Numbered from the stretch's first letter, positions 8,130 to 16,854 are shown. The stretch: 35,190 bases of DNA from CAZAEL01 sp964484135 (GCA_964484135.1 CAZAEL010000026.1:1-35190), one strand, 5' to 3'. The notes: generated from the letters alone by a model not told the origin. Numbers and translations: made by a program.

Positions 8130-9281
8130 ATGATCTTCGGAAACCGGGACAAGGAAAACGCGCCCCCCCCTCAGCCGGGGCTGGGCAAGGTCAAAAACAT
8201 CATCGCCGTGGGCAGCGGCAAGGGCGGGGTGGGCAAATCCACGGTGGCCGCGAACCTGGCCGTGGCCCTGGCCGGCCTGGGACGGAAGGCCGGGCTCCTG
8301 GACGCGGACATCTACGGCCCCACGCAACCGGGGCTTTTGGGCGCGGGCGCGGACAGGTTGGACCTGGACCAGCCGGTCCTGAAGCCCCTGTCGCGCCACG
8401 GCGTGAGCTTCATGTCCATCGCCCTGCTCATGCCGCACGACGGGCCCGTGATCTGGCGCGCGCCCATGGCCGTGAAAGCCATCCATCAGTTCTTGAACGC
8501 GGTGGCCTGGGGCGACCTCGACCACCTGCTCATCGACATGCCGCCCGGCACCGGCGACGTCCAGCTCACCCTGGCCCAGCAGGCGGCGCTGACCGGCTCC
8601 GTGATCGTGACCACCCCCCAGGACGTGGCCCTGGGCATCGCCCGAAAGGGCTTGAAGATGTTCCAGGAGGTGAAGGTCCCCATCCTGGGCGTGGTGGAAA
8701 ACATGAGCGGGTACCTCTGCCAGGCCTGCGGCGCCAGGAACGCGGTGTTCAAGGAGGGCGGCGGCGAGCGACTGGCCCGGGAGTTCGGCATCCCTTTCCT
8801 GGGCGCGGTGCCGCTGGACGCGGCCGTTGTGGAAAGCGGGGATTCGGGCGTGCCCGTGGCCGCGCAGGCCCAAGGCTCTCCGTCGGGCCGGGCGTTCCTC
8901 GCCATCGCGCGGGCCCTGGAACAGTCCGCGGAAAAATCCCGCGGGCCGGCCCAAACCCAAACGCCGGAGCGCGTCCAAACCATGCCCACGGGCGAGCTGC
9001 TGATCCTTTGGCCGGACAAGCACGAGAGCGTGTACACCCCCTACGGCCTGCGCCTGGCCTGTTCCTGCGCGGGCTGCGTGGACGAAGACACGGGCACGCG
9101 GACGCTGGACCCGGCGAAAGTCCCCCCTTCCATCAAGGTCCTCCGCGTGGAGCCCGTGGGCCGGTACGGCCTGGCCGTCCATTTTTCCGACGGGCACAAC
9201 ACCGGCATCTACACCTTCGACCGGCTCCGGACCCTGTGCGAATGCCTCCGCTGCCGCCAGGCGGCCCCCAACCCGCGGTAA
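8130..9281 (+). CDS. mrp: Mrp/ApbC-type Fe-S cluster carrier ATPase fused to DUF971
   Basis: The 383-residue protein starts with a P-loop ATPase domain of the Mrp/NBP35 family: the deviant Walker A GSGKGGVGKST at about 28-38, DADIYGPTQP near 58-67 and DMPPGTGD near 136. The two cysteines that bridge a 4Fe-4S cluster between subunits are C197 and C200 (CQACG). These proteins carry and transfer Fe-S clusters in the cytosol. After a short linker rich in Gln and Pro comes a DUF971/GBBH-like domain at about 288-380, with a cysteine-rich stretch (LACSCAGCVDEDTG and CECLRCR) that may also bind metal. Mrp-DUF971 fusions are known in several bacterial groups. The start is the only good ATG; it has no ribosome-binding site and coincides with the predicted first transcribed base. 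The 9297 gene follows after 15 bases. Confidence 0.92.
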   Translation: MIFGNRDKENAPPPQPGLGKVKNIIAVGSGKGGVGKSTVAANLAVALAGLGRKAGLLDADIYGPTQPGLLGAGADRLDLDQPVLKPLSRHGVSFMSIALLMPHDGPVIWRAPMAVKAIHQFLNAVAWGDLDHLLIDMPPGTGDVQLTLAQQAALTGSVIVTTPQDVALGIARKGLKMFQEVKVPILGVVENMSGYLCQACGARNAVFKEGGGERLAREFGIPFLGAVPLDAAVVESGDSGVPVAAQAQGSPSGRAFLAIARALEQSAEKSRGPAQTQTPERVQTMPTGELLILWPDKHESVYTPYGLRLACSCAGCVDEDTGTRTLDPAKVPPSIKVLRVEPVGRYGLAVHFSDGHNTGIYTFDRLRTLCECLRCRQAAPNPR

Positions 9282-9296
9282 CCCTTCTCCCCGTCC

Positions 9297-9683
9297 ATGC
9301 CTGAAAAACCCCGGAAACCCACGGTCGCGGTGGTGGGGGCCTCCCGCGATCCCGCGAAATACGGTTACAAATCGGTCCGGGCCCACCTGCGCGCCGGGTA
9401 CGAGGTCTATCCCGTCAACCCCCGGGAAAAAGAGATCGAAGGGCTCAAGGTCTACGCCAGCGTGCTGGACATCCCCGCGCCCCTGGACCGCGTGACCCTG
9501 TACGTGCCGCCCCGGGTGGGCCTTTCCCTCCTGGAGGACATCGCCAAAAAGAAGCCGCGGGAGCTTTTCCTCAACCCGGGAGCGGAAAGCCCGGAACTCG
9601 TCGAAAAGGCCCGGGCCCTGGGACTGGAGCCGGTCCTGGCCTGCAGCATCGTGGACCTGGGCCTGCGCCCGGACCAGGTCTGA
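9297..9683 (+). CDS. CoA-binding domain protein (YccU-like)
   Basis: The 128-residue protein is a stand-alone CoA-binding Rossmann domain: VAVVGASRDPAKYGYKSVRAH at the N-terminus (the nucleotide-binding turn), GYEVYPVNPREKEIEG, then YVPPRVGLSLLEDIA and FLNPGAES. The length matches YccU/CoA_binding_2 proteins. These small proteins bind CoA, but their cellular role is not settled. It lies 15 bases after mrp and one base before ybbA, so it is almost certainly in the same transcript. The final CSIVDLG is the usual CxxV segment of this family. Confidence 0.9.
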   Translation: MPEKPRKPTVAVVGASRDPAKYGYKSVRAHLRAGYEVYPVNPREKEIEGLKVYASVLDIPAPLDRVTLYVPPRVGLSLLEDIAKKKPRELFLNPGAESPELVEKARALGLEPVLACSIVDLGLRPDQV

Positions 9684-9684
9684 C

Positions 9685-10362
9685 ATGGCGGAAGCCGGGC
9701 CCATCCTCCGCGCCCGCGGACTCTGCAAATCTTTCCCCCTCCCGGACGGGAGCGTGGAGGCCCTCCGCGGCATTGATTTGGACGTCCGGCGGGGCGAGTT
9801 CGTGGCCGTGCTGGGCGCCTCCGGAAGCGGCAAGTCCACCCTGCTGTCTCTCCTGGCGGGGCTGGACCGGCCCACCGCCGGCGAGGTGACGCTGGACGGC
9901 GAGCGGCTGGGCCTCTTGCCCGAGGCGGAGCTGGCCCGGGTGCGGCGGCAAAAAGTGGGCTTCGTGTTCCAGGCCTATCACCTGGTGCCGAGCCTCACCG
10001 TGTTGGAAAACGCGGCCCTGCCCCTGGCCTTCCAGAACGGCGCTTTCTCATCGGAAAAGGCCGCGGACCTGCTGCGGCAAGTCGGCCTGGAGGCGCGGGC
10101 GCATTTCTTTCCGGACCAGCTGTCCGGCGGCGAAAAACAGCGGACCGCCATCGCCCGGGCCCTGGTGAACGACCCGGCGGTGGTGTTCGCGGACGAGCCC
10201 ACCGGCAACCTCGACTCGAAAAACGGGAAAAACGTTTTGGACCTCCTGGAGGCCCACACCCGCGGCGCGGGGCGGACCCTGGTCCTGGTCACGCACGAGA
10301 CGGACATCGCGGCCCGGGCCGACCGGCGCATCCACCTGAAGGACGGCCGCCTGGAGCCATGA
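9685..10362 (+). CDS. ybbA: ABC transporter ATP-binding protein, YbbA/LolD family
   Basis: The 225-residue ATPase has all motifs of an active ABC subunit: Walker A GASGSGKST at 44-52, Q-loop Q96, signature LSGGE at 146-150, Walker B VVFADE at 166-171 and switch histidine H204. Sequence and size fit the MacB/LolD/YbbA group, which drives type VII (mechanotransmission) exporters without moving substrate through the membrane pore. Its stop overlaps the start of the permease gene (ATGA), showing translational coupling. With the 849-residue permease and the TesA-like gene downstream it forms the YbbA-YbbP-TesA set known from E. coli, which is the reason for the symbol rather than LolD. Confidence 0.85.
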   Translation: MAEAGPILRARGLCKSFPLPDGSVEALRGIDLDVRRGEFVAVLGASGSGKSTLLSLLAGLDRPTAGEVTLDGERLGLLPEAELARVRRQKVGFVFQAYHLVPSLTVLENAALPLAFQNGAFSSEKAADLLRQVGLEARAHFFPDQLSGGEKQRTAIARALVNDPAVVFADEPTGNLDSKNGKNVLDLLEAHTRGAGRTLVLVTHETDIAARADRRIHLKDGRLEP

Positions 10363-12908
10363 CCCCCCTGGGCCTGGCCCTGCGGGAGATCCGCCACCGC
10401 AAGGCCCACGCCGCCATCTTCGTGCTGTCCCTGGGGTTCGGCGCCGCCTCCCTCATGGCCTTGTCCGGGTTCGGCGCGGCCGTGGAGCGGACGCTCAAGG
10501 ACCAGGCGCGGGAGCTGTGGGCCGCGGACATCGCGGTGCGCGGCTCCCAAACGCTCCTGGACCGGCTGGAACCCTGGGCCCGCGCGCGGTGGCCCGGCCT
10601 GGCCGCGGCCCGCACCGTGGACACCCTCTCCATGGTCCGGCGGCCCGGAAAAGACCGGACGGCCCAGGTCAGGCTCTCCGCTGTCACGCCCAACTACCCT
10701 TTGCACGGGCGGATTCAAACCGGCTCCGGCCGGCCCCTCTCCCAGGTCCTCACGCCGGGCCGCTTGGTGGCCGCGCCCAAGCTCCTCCATGAGCTGGACG
10801 CGCGCGTGGGCGACCTCCTGCGCGTCGGCACGTCGGACCTGCGCGTGGCCGACGTCATCGCCTCCCGCACCGACGCCCCCACTTCCTTCTTCGAGTTCGC
10901 GCCGTCCCTGCTCATCACCCCCGCGGATTTGGACGCCTCCGGACTCCTGTCGCCCGGCAGCCGGGCCTGGAACGTCCTTTACCTGAACCTTCCGCCCGGC
11001 GCGGCGCCGGACCAGGCCCTGGCCGAGGTGCGCGCCCACGCCGCCGATGAAACCGCGGAGGTGTCCTCCTGGAGCACGGACAACCCCGGCCTGCTCAAGT
11101 TCCTCAGGAACACCCTCCTGTACCTGGACTTCCTGGGCCTGCTCACCCTGGCCATCGGCGGCGTGGGCGTGGCCGGGGCCCTGGCCGCGGCCCTGGCCGC
11201 TTCCACGCGATCCCTGGGCATGGTCCTGGCCCTGGGCGCGCCCCGTTCCTATCTGGCCAAGGCCTGGTTCCTGTGGGTGGTCCTGCTGACGACGGCGGGC
11301 CTGGGCCTGGCCCTGATCCTGGGGCACGGGCTGGCGCACCTCCTGGTGCGGCTTTTCGGGGACTTGCTTCCGCCCGGTCTGTCCCTGGGGTTTCCCTGGG
11401 CCGCGTTTCTGCGGGCCGGGGGCGTGGGGTTCTCCACAAGCCTGCTCTTCACGGCCCTGCCTTTGCTGAAACTGACCCGACTGCCGCCCAACGCCGTTTT
11501 GCGGAACCAGGCGGACCCGCCGCCCGGCCCCGTCCTTTTCCGCGATCCGCTCCCGGCCCGCCTGCGTCAGCCGGAAACGTGGGCTTCTTCGTGTTTGGTC
11601 CTCCTTTGCGCGGCCGGGTTCTACCTGATCGTCCTGTCGGAGATGCAAAAACCCCTGCCGGCCCTGTACGGCCTGGCCGGACTGGCCGGGGGGCTGGGCC
11701 TGTCCTGGGCCCTGGTGTCCCTGGGCCTGGGGCCCCTGCGCCGGATCCTCCTTTTGTCCCGGTCCACGGCCCTGCGGCTGGCGGCCAGGGGGCTGAGGCG
11801 TCCCGGCAACCTGAACGCCGCGGGCGTGGTGGCGGTGGCCCTGTCCCTGGCCGTGATCCTGACCCTCCTGCTCCTGGAAAAAAACCTCACGGCCCAGTGG
11901 ATCCGGTCCTTCCCGCCGGACGCGCCCAACGTGTTCTTCATCAACGTCCAAAAAGACCAGATCGAGGCGTTCCGCCGCGTCCTGGGGAACCGCCCCGTGC
12001 GCCTTTTCCCTCTCATCCGCGGCCGCGTGATTGAGGTCAACGGCCGGCCCGTCCGGGACATCCAGGACCGCGCGGAGGCGCGCCGCGGCCACGGGGACCG
12101 GCTCACACGGGAGTTCGGCTTCACCTTCGGGGAGGACCTTCTGCCCACGGACCGGGTGGTGGCCGGCCCCGGACTGTGGGACGACCGGATGCCCGGCCCC
12201 CAGGTGTCGGTGTTCGATGAATACCACGAACGCTTCGGCATCAACGTGGGAGACGAGATCACGGTCAACGTGCTGGGCCGGCGTTTCACGGCCAGGGTGT
12301 CCTCTTTGCGGGCCATCGACGAATCCGCCCGCCAGCCCTTTTTCTATTTCTACTTCCGGCCGGGCCTGCTGGACCCGTCCCCCCACACCTTCATGGGGGG
12401 TCTCCACCTTCCGACGGCGGAGATCCCCGATCTGGAGAACCGCCTGGCGGAGCGCCTGCCCAACGTGACCGTGATCGACCTCTCCGAGGTGGCGGCGCTC
12501 ACCGGCAGGATCATGGGACGGCTGACCCGCGTGGTGGACAGCCTGGGGCTCTTCGGGGTTTTCTCGGGGCTCCTGCTCCTGGTGTCAGGGCTGTGGACCA
12601 CCTGGCTGGCGCGGGTGCGGGAATCGGTGCTGTACCGCACCCTGGGCGCCCGGACGTCCCAAGTGGCGGGGATTTACCTTCTGGAATACGGCCTCATGGC
12701 CGGGGTGGGCGGCCTCGCGGCCTGGGCGGTGGGGTCCGTCGCGGCCTGGGCCATCCTGCGCTTCGGCTTCCGCATGCCTTTCTTTGCGTACCCCGTCTGG
12801 GCCGCGGGCCTCCTGGGGTCGGCGGCCCTCCTGATGGCGGCCCTGTCCTGGGCGTCCACCCGCGGGGCGCTCCGGGCCGCGCCCATGGAAGTGCTGAGAT
12901 ATGAATAA
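10359..12908 (+). CDS. ybbP: ABC transporter permease with two FtsX domains, YbbP-like
   Basis: The 849-residue inner-membrane protein begins with a short cytoplasmic segment and a first helix (AAIFVLSLGFGAASLMALSG), then a large periplasmic domain to about residue 245. A first FtsX block of three helices follows (about 250-375), then an extra pair of helices around 415-455, a second helix and periplasmic domain from about 490, and a final FtsX block of three helices (about 720-840). This doubled architecture and length are those of YbbP, unlike LolC/E, which have one block. The start overlaps the ybbA stop. In this family the periplasmic part couples ATP hydrolysis to extraction of hydrophobic compounds from the membrane; with TesA next to it, hydrolysis of such compounds is plausible. 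Confidence 0.83.
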   Translation: MTPLGLALREIRHRKAHAAIFVLSLGFGAASLMALSGFGAAVERTLKDQARELWAADIAVRGSQTLLDRLEPWARARWPGLAAARTVDTLSMVRRPGKDRTAQVRLSAVTPNYPLHGRIQTGSGRPLSQVLTPGRLVAAPKLLHELDARVGDLLRVGTSDLRVADVIASRTDAPTSFFEFAPSLLITPADLDASGLLSPGSRAWNVLYLNLPPGAAPDQALAEVRAHAADETAEVSSWSTDNPGLLKFLRNTLLYLDFLGLLTLAIGGVGVAGALAAALAASTRSLGMVLALGAPRSYLAKAWFLWVVLLTTAGLGLALILGHGLAHLLVRLFGDLLPPGLSLGFPWAAFLRAGGVGFSTSLLFTALPLLKLTRLPPNAVLRNQADPPPGPVLFRDPLPARLRQPETWASSCLVLLCAAGFYLIVLSEMQKPLPALYGLAGLAGGLGLSWALVSLGLGPLRRILLLSRSTALRLAARGLRRPGNLNAAGVVAVALSLAVILTLLLLEKNLTAQWIRSFPPDAPNVFFINVQKDQIEAFRRVLGNRPVRLFPLIRGRVIEVNGRPVRDIQDRAEARRGHGDRLTREFGFTFGEDLLPTDRVVAGPGLWDDRMPGPQVSVFDEYHERFGINVGDEITVNVLGRRFTARVSSLRAIDESARQPFFYFYFRPGLLDPSPHTFMGGLHLPTAEIPDLENRLAERLPNVTVIDLSEVAALTGRIMGRLTRVVDSLGLFGVFSGLLLLVSGLWTTWLARVRESVLYRTLGARTSQVAGIYLLEYGLMAGVGGLAAWAVGSVAAWAILRFGFRMPFFAYPVWAAGLLGSAALLMAALSWASTRGALRAAPMEVLRYE

Positions 12909-12919
12909 AAAAATGAGAT

Positions 12920-12973
12920 GCGAGACATGAGAAAAAATCTTTTCCGCCCTATGCCTCATGTCCTATGTCTCGC
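12920..12973 (+). repeat. 9-bp inverted repeat around the tesA start codon
   Basis: GCGAGACAT at 12920-12928 is perfectly repeated as ATGTCTCGC at 12965-12973. The ATG at 12927 lies at the edge of the left arm, and CATGAG/CTCATG just inside adds alternative pairing. In the mRNA this could cover the start codon. Similar start-codon palindromes occur at 26937-27022 and 27494-27560. Confidence 0.5.
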
Positions 12974-13619
12974 GTTTCTTCTGATGGCGTGTGGAAACAA
13001 AGAAGACAACCCCAAAAGGGCCAACGCCGCGACGTCCCCCTCCTCTGCCCCTGCCGTGCGCGTCCTGGCCTTCGGCGACAGCCTCACGGCCGGCAAAGAC
13101 CTGCCGGACCCGGACCAGGAGGCGTACCCGGCAGTGCTGGAACGACTGCTGAAGGGAAGGGGGGTTTCCGTCGATGTGATGAACGCGGGCCGCTCCGGAG
13201 ACACCACCTTTGACGCCTTGTCCCGTCTGGATTACAGCTTGGCGGACAACCCGGACCTCGTGCTGGTGGCGCTGGGCAGCAACGACACCTTTCAGGGAAA
13301 GCGCTTGTCGGACATTGAAAAAAACCTGGAAACCATCGTCGCCCGCGTCCGGGCCAAGGGCGCGCGGGTGATCCTCTGCGGCATGAGGACCTTCCCCAAC
13401 CTGGGGCCCGAGTACGCCGGCGGCTATGAAGCCGTCTTTCGGCGCGTGGCGGAAAAACACCGCGTGCCCCTGGTCCCCTTCCTCCTGGAGGGCGTGGCCG
13501 GGGACCCGTCCCTGAACCTGGCCGACGGCATCCACCCCAACGCCCGGGGGCACGAGCGCATGGCCCAAAACCTCCTGCCCGCCGTCCTGAAGGCCCTGAA
13601 GGAATTGAAAAACCCGTGA
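12927..13619 (+). CDS. tesA: SGNH/GDSL esterase, TesA-like lipoprotein
   Basis: The 230-residue protein has a lipoprotein signal peptide (basic MRKNLFR, hydrophobic core, LLMAC with C22 as the acylation site) and then an SGNH hydrolase domain. The four blocks are visible: FGDSLTAG with nucleophile S52, the block II Gly in NAGRSGDTT near 87-93, GSND with N119, and DGIHP with D200 and H203. TesA-type enzymes hydrolyse acyl esters, thioesters and lysophospholipids in the periplasm. A lipid anchor instead of a free periplasmic form is unusual compared with E. coli TesA. It follows ybbP by 18 bases on the same strand. An ATG three codons upstream at 12918 is possible; I prefer 12927 for the cleaner signal peptide. 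A linker of about 20 Ala/Ser/Pro residues separates the anchor from the enzyme. Confidence 0.88.
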   Translation: MRKNLFRPMPHVLCLAFLLMACGNKEDNPKRANAATSPSSAPAVRVLAFGDSLTAGKDLPDPDQEAYPAVLERLLKGRGVSVDVMNAGRSGDTTFDALSRLDYSLADNPDLVLVALGSNDTFQGKRLSDIEKNLETIVARVRAKGARVILCGMRTFPNLGPEYAGGYEAVFRRVAEKHRVPLVPFLLEGVAGDPSLNLADGIHPNARGHERMAQNLLPAVLKALKELKNP

Positions 13620-13747
13620 AGGTCCGGATCAAAAAACCCAAGCCCCGCCTCCGCACGCCGCCCCCGCCCCAGGTCCACCGGGACCGAAAAAAATACGACC
13701 GCGCGCGGCGCAAAGGAGAGGACCGACGGGGCTTCGCGGAAGGCTGA
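13616..13747 (+). CDS. small basic protein of 43 residues, function unknown
   Basis: A GTG at 13616 overlaps the tesA stop (GTGA) and opens a frame of 43 codons ending at TGA 13745-13747. The product starts VKVRIKKPKPRLRTPPPP and continues QVHRDRKKYDRARRKG: more than a third Arg/Lys, proline-rich in the middle, no hydrophobic segment. The VHRDRKKYDR stretch resembles small conserved basic proteins found across bacteria, but I cannot name the family. The stop-start overlap and lack of any other use for this stretch argue for translation; the high GC content means an open frame of this length could also occur by chance. Nucleic-acid or ribosome binding would fit the charge, as speculation. Confidence 0.5.
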   Translation: MKVRIKKPKPRLRTPPPPQVHRDRKKYDRARRKGEDRRGFAEG

Positions 13748-13768
13748 CCGGTCTCCGCGGCAATTTTG

Positions 13769-13774
13769 TATAAT
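13769..13774 (+). promoter_or_regulatory. -10 box for tRNA-Ala
   Basis: A perfect TATAAT stands 17 bases before the tRNA, in a short AT-rich stretch. The best -35 candidate is CTGACC at 13744-13749 with a 19-base spacer, within the stop region of the small protein gene. Transcription would start near 13781. Confidence 0.5.
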
Positions 13775-13791
13775 TTGTCTTCAACGATTTC

Positions 13792-13864
<73 letters not shown>

Positions 13865-13884
13865 CTTTATTTCTATAAAAACAA

Positions 13885-13915
13885 AAAAGCCGCGTTGAAA
13901 ACGCGGCTTTTTTTA
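13885..13915 (+). terminator. intrinsic terminator, probably bidirectional
   Basis: GCCGCGTT, loop GAA, AACGCGGC, followed by seven T and preceded by a run of A. It ends the tRNA transcript on the plus strand. Read from the other strand the A-run becomes the U-tract, so it can also stop the radical SAM operon whose last codon is at 13932. Confidence 0.85.
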
Positions 13916-13931
13916 CGCCCCAATCCGTCGC

Positions 13932-15740
13932 CTAAACCTGGCCGCCGCCCCCGTCGGAGGGCGCGTCCGGGAAAAAAATCTCGCGTCCCGACAGGTACCG
14001 CAGCGGATGCGCCGGCAGCCCGCGCCGAAAATCGCGGATGACGGTGGCCGCTCCGTCCACCGGGCGCAGCAGCGCCTCCCGCCCGCCCCCACCCTCGGCC
14101 CGCCGCAGCAGCTCCCCCCGTTTCCACAAGGACTCCGCCTGGAAAAAAACCGTGTCGCAGGCCTGCCAGGAGCCGCTCCGCCGGCGCAGGCGCCAGCCCG
14201 GGCCCCGGCGCGCGGCGCGCAGGGGGTGGACGGCGGCGTGCCTCCGGAAGACCTCCGAGACGGGAACCCGGCCCCTCCCGCCCGCGTGGGCCTCCGCCAT
14301 CCCCTTGAACTCCCAAAAAAATTCGGCCAGGGACCGGAGGGTGAAGGTCTCCCGCCGGCCGTAGTCCGGCCGCCGGACCGCGGAAGCCGTGGACCGAAGG
14401 CGCGGCAGGTACCGCGGCTCCGGCCTGATCCAGCCTTTGCGCAGGCAGTCCTGGTATTGGGCCGTGGTGGGGATCGGATAGAAAAGCACGGGATAGACGG
14501 CGGTCATGGGCTGGGTGAGGCAGAAGAGCTGGGCGCCCACGTCCTTGTCCCTCGTGGAGTAGGGCAGGCCGATGATGGTGAAAGCGTTGACGCGGATGCC
14601 CGCCTTCTCGCAGAGCTCCACCGCCCGGGTGAAGTGGGGCACGGTGCCCGGCTTCAGCATGACGCGCCGCACCTCCGGGTCGTCGCTCTCCAAGGCGATC
14701 GCCACCCGCTCGAAACCGGCCCGGGCCATCAGCCCCACCAGCTCCGGGTCCCGCGCCAGGGACAGGGCGGTCATGCCGTTGTAATTGTGCAGGACCATGC
14801 GCCTTTCGCCGAATTCCCGGATGATCAGCCGCAGGACGGCCTTGGCCCTCTCTTGGTCGAAGGCGAAATTGTCGTCTTCAATGTTGAAAAGCCGGACGCC
14901 GTGGTCCCGGCGGCAGCGGGCCATCTCCTCCACCACGCGCTCGGGGGACTGGGCCCGGAACCGGCGGCCCATGGTGATGTAGATGGTGCAGAAATCGCAT
15001 TTGTGAGGGCAGCCCCGGCTGGTGAAGAGCGTCACATGGGGTTCGAGCCGGCCTTTCACGAGGGTGCGGTACAGGGAAGGGGGCACGCGTTCGTAGGAAG
15101 GCAGGGGCAGGTCGTCCAGGGAGGGGATGAACCCGCCGGCGGGGCGGATGCGGAACCGCCCGTCCCGGCGACGGCCCACGCCGGGCAGGTCTTCGGCGTC
15201 GCCGGGTTCGCGGCCCAGCAGGCGGCGGACCAGCCGCGGAAAGACCTCCTCCCCCTCCCCCAGCACGATGTAATCCACGGCCGGTTCCTCCAGGGTCAGC
15301 TCCGGCGAGGCCGTGACCGCGCTCCCGCCCATGACCACCAGGCTCTCCGGGGACGCGTCCTTCACCAGGCGCGCCACGCGCAGGGCCTCCAGGTGGTACC
15401 CCGAAAACATGGAGGAAATGCCCACCACGGGGAAACGGCCTTCCTTCAGGCGGGACCGGATCTCGGGATAGGGGGTGCCCAGGTGGTGGTAGGCCGCGAA
15501 AGATCGGACGGACCTCACGTCCTCCAGTCCCTTCAGATACGCCAACGGCGAGGGGAGCGGAACCCTTTCCATGCGCGGATCGGCCCAGGCGTCCAGGACC
15601 GAAACCGAAACGCCGCCCTTGTCGAGCGCCGCGGCGAGATACGCCAGGCCGATGGGGTAGGTGCGGAGGGAATAAACCCGAAGGAATGGATCAACGAACT
15701 CCCGCCGGGGCGGGCGGATCAGGAGGACGTCCGAGGACAC
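13932..15740 (-). CDS. B12-binding-domain radical SAM protein
   Basis: The 602-residue protein begins with a cobalamin-binding-like Rossmann domain (DVLLIRPPRREF, GLAYLAAALDKGGVSVSVLDA, then VVMGGSAVTASPE and YIVLGEGEE near 157-165). The radical SAM core follows with C244, C248 and C251 in SRGCPHKCDFC. LFNIEDDNFAFD and AIALESDDPEVRR are the expected strand motifs of the barrel. The last 120 residues are rich in Arg and Gly and match nothing I know. The GTG at 15740 has AGAGG upstream and lies 13 bases after the proB stop, so the gene is the last of the rplU-rpmA-obgE-proB unit. The substrate is unknown; it is clearly related to, but not the closest match of, the other two radical SAM proteins in the window. 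Confidence 0.87.
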   Translation of the reverse strand: MSSDVLLIRPPRREFVDPFLRVYSLRTYPIGLAYLAAALDKGGVSVSVLDAWADPRMERVPLPSPLAYLKGLEDVRSVRSFAAYHHLGTPYPEIRSRLKEGRFPVVGISSMFSGYHLEALRVARLVKDASPESLVVMGGSAVTASPELTLEEPAVDYIVLGEGEEVFPRLVRRLLGREPGDAEDLPGVGRRRDGRFRIRPAGGFIPSLDDLPLPSYERVPPSLYRTLVKGRLEPHVTLFTSRGCPHKCDFCTIYITMGRRFRAQSPERVVEEMARCRRDHGVRLFNIEDDNFAFDQERAKAVLRLIIREFGERRMVLHNYNGMTALSLARDPELVGLMARAGFERVAIALESDDPEVRRVMLKPGTVPHFTRAVELCEKAGIRVNAFTIIGLPYSTRDKDVGAQLFCLTQPMTAVYPVLFYPIPTTAQYQDCLRKGWIRPEPRYLPRLRSTASAVRRPDYGRRETFTLRSLAEFFWEFKGMAEAHAGGRGRVPVSEVFRRHAAVHPLRAARRGPGWRLRRRSGSWQACDTVFFQAESLWKRGELLRRAEGGGGREALLRPVDGAATVIRDFRRGLPAHPLRYLSGREIFFPDAPSDGGGGQV

Positions 15741-15753
15741 GGGACCGCCTCTT

Positions 15754-16854
15754 TTAGCCCAACACCACCAGGTTGTCGCGGTGCACCGCCTCGGCGGGGC
15801 CGGGCTGTCCGAGAACCTTTTCCAGGTCCGCGGTCTTCCTGCCGCGGATCTTGTTCATGTCCCCGGAAGAGTGGGACGCCAGACCGCGGCCCACCTCCGC
15901 GCCGGCGGGGCTCAGCAGACGCACCGTGTCGCCGGCTTCGAAAGACCCTTCCACCCGGACGACCCCGGAAGGCAGGAGGCTCCGTTTGCCCTGGACGATG
16001 GCGGCCACCGCGCCCGCGTCCAGCACCAGGGCGCCGCGCACGCGCCGGCCGAAAGCGATCCACCGCCGACGGGCGCTGAGCCCCCCGGATTGGGCCTGAA
16101 AGCGCGTGCCCACGCCCCGGCCCTCCAGGATGTCCCGCACCGCGCCGGCGCGTTTGCCCGAGGCGATCCAAACCTCCACGCCGGAGGCCATGGCCAGGCG
16201 GGCGGCCTGGAGCTTGGACTTCATGCCGCCCACGCTCTTGCGGGAGCCGGGTCCGCCCCCGGCCAGGGCCTCGATGTCCGGCGTGATCCGGAACACCTCG
16301 GGCAGGAGCCGGGCGTCCGCGCCCGTGCCCGTGAGGAGCCCGTCCACGTCCGTGAGCAGGAAAAGCTTCTGGGCCGACATCTTCACCGCCACCAGCGCGG
16401 CCAGCGCGTCGTTGTCGCCGAACCGGATCTCTTCCGTGGCCACGGTGTCGTTTTCGTTGATCACGGGCAGGACGTCCCGTTCCAGCAGCGCGGACAGGGT
16501 GTTGCGGGCGTTGAGGTACCGCTCCCGGTCCTCCAGGTCCGTGCGGGAAAGCAGCATCTGGGCCACGGGGATGCCGTGCGGCGCGAAGGCCTCCTCGTAC
16601 GCCTCCATGAGCGCCACCTGCCCGACCGCGGCCGCGGCCTGCTTGTCGGCCAGGGCCGTGGGCCGCGTCTTCCACCCGAAACGGTCCATGCCCGCGCCGA
16701 TGGCCCCGGAGCTCACCAGCAGGACGGCGTGGCCCTGCTTCTTCAGGGCCGCCAGCTCCTCGGCCAGGGAACGGATGCGCGCGCGGTTCAATCCCCCCTC
16801 GGGCCGGCTCAACACCGCGGTCCCCACTTTGACCACCAGACGTTTCGACCTCAT
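15754..16854 (-). CDS. proB: glutamate 5-kinase with PUA domain
   Basis: The 366-residue protein phosphorylates glutamate with ATP, the first step of proline synthesis, in the cytosol. The N-terminal amino-acid-kinase domain shows VVKVGTAVLS at 7-16, LLVSSGAIGAGM (glutamate and phosphate binding), LPVINENDTVATEEIRFGDND (the conserved substrate loop) and the lysine-containing GGMKSKLQAA segment. A PUA domain fills about residues 270-350 (RGALVLDAGAVAAI, LLPSGVVRVEGSFEAGD). This is the full bacterial length. The ATG has AGAGGG upstream and lies 15 bases after obgE. The usual partner proA is not in the window; a radical SAM gene stands in its place. Confidence 0.96.
   Translation of the reverse strand: MRSKRLVVKVGTAVLSRPEGGLNRARIRSLAEELAALKKQGHAVLLVSSGAIGAGMDRFGWKTRPTALADKQAAAAVGQVALMEAYEEAFAPHGIPVAQMLLSRTDLEDRERYLNARNTLSALLERDVLPVINENDTVATEEIRFGDNDALAALVAVKMSAQKLFLLTDVDGLLTGTGADARLLPEVFRITPDIEALAGGGPGSRKSVGGMKSKLQAARLAMASGVEVWIASGKRAGAVRDILEGRGVGTRFQAQSGGLSARRRWIAFGRRVRGALVLDAGAVAAIVQGKRSLLPSGVVRVEGSFEAGDTVRLLSPAGAEVGRGLASHSSGDMNKIRGRKTADLEKVLGQPGPAEAVHRDNLVVLG

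Noticed and set aside
9978..12407. 809-residue minus-strand frame opposite ybbA and ybbP
   Set aside because: The composition is Gln/Gly/Arg-rich with no domain, and the plus strand carries two complete, motif-bearing genes.
14007..16079. 690-residue plus-strand frame opposite the radical SAM and proB genes
   Set aside because: It is antisense to two clear genes and made of Pro/Arg/Gly-rich sequence typical of GC-rich shadow frames.
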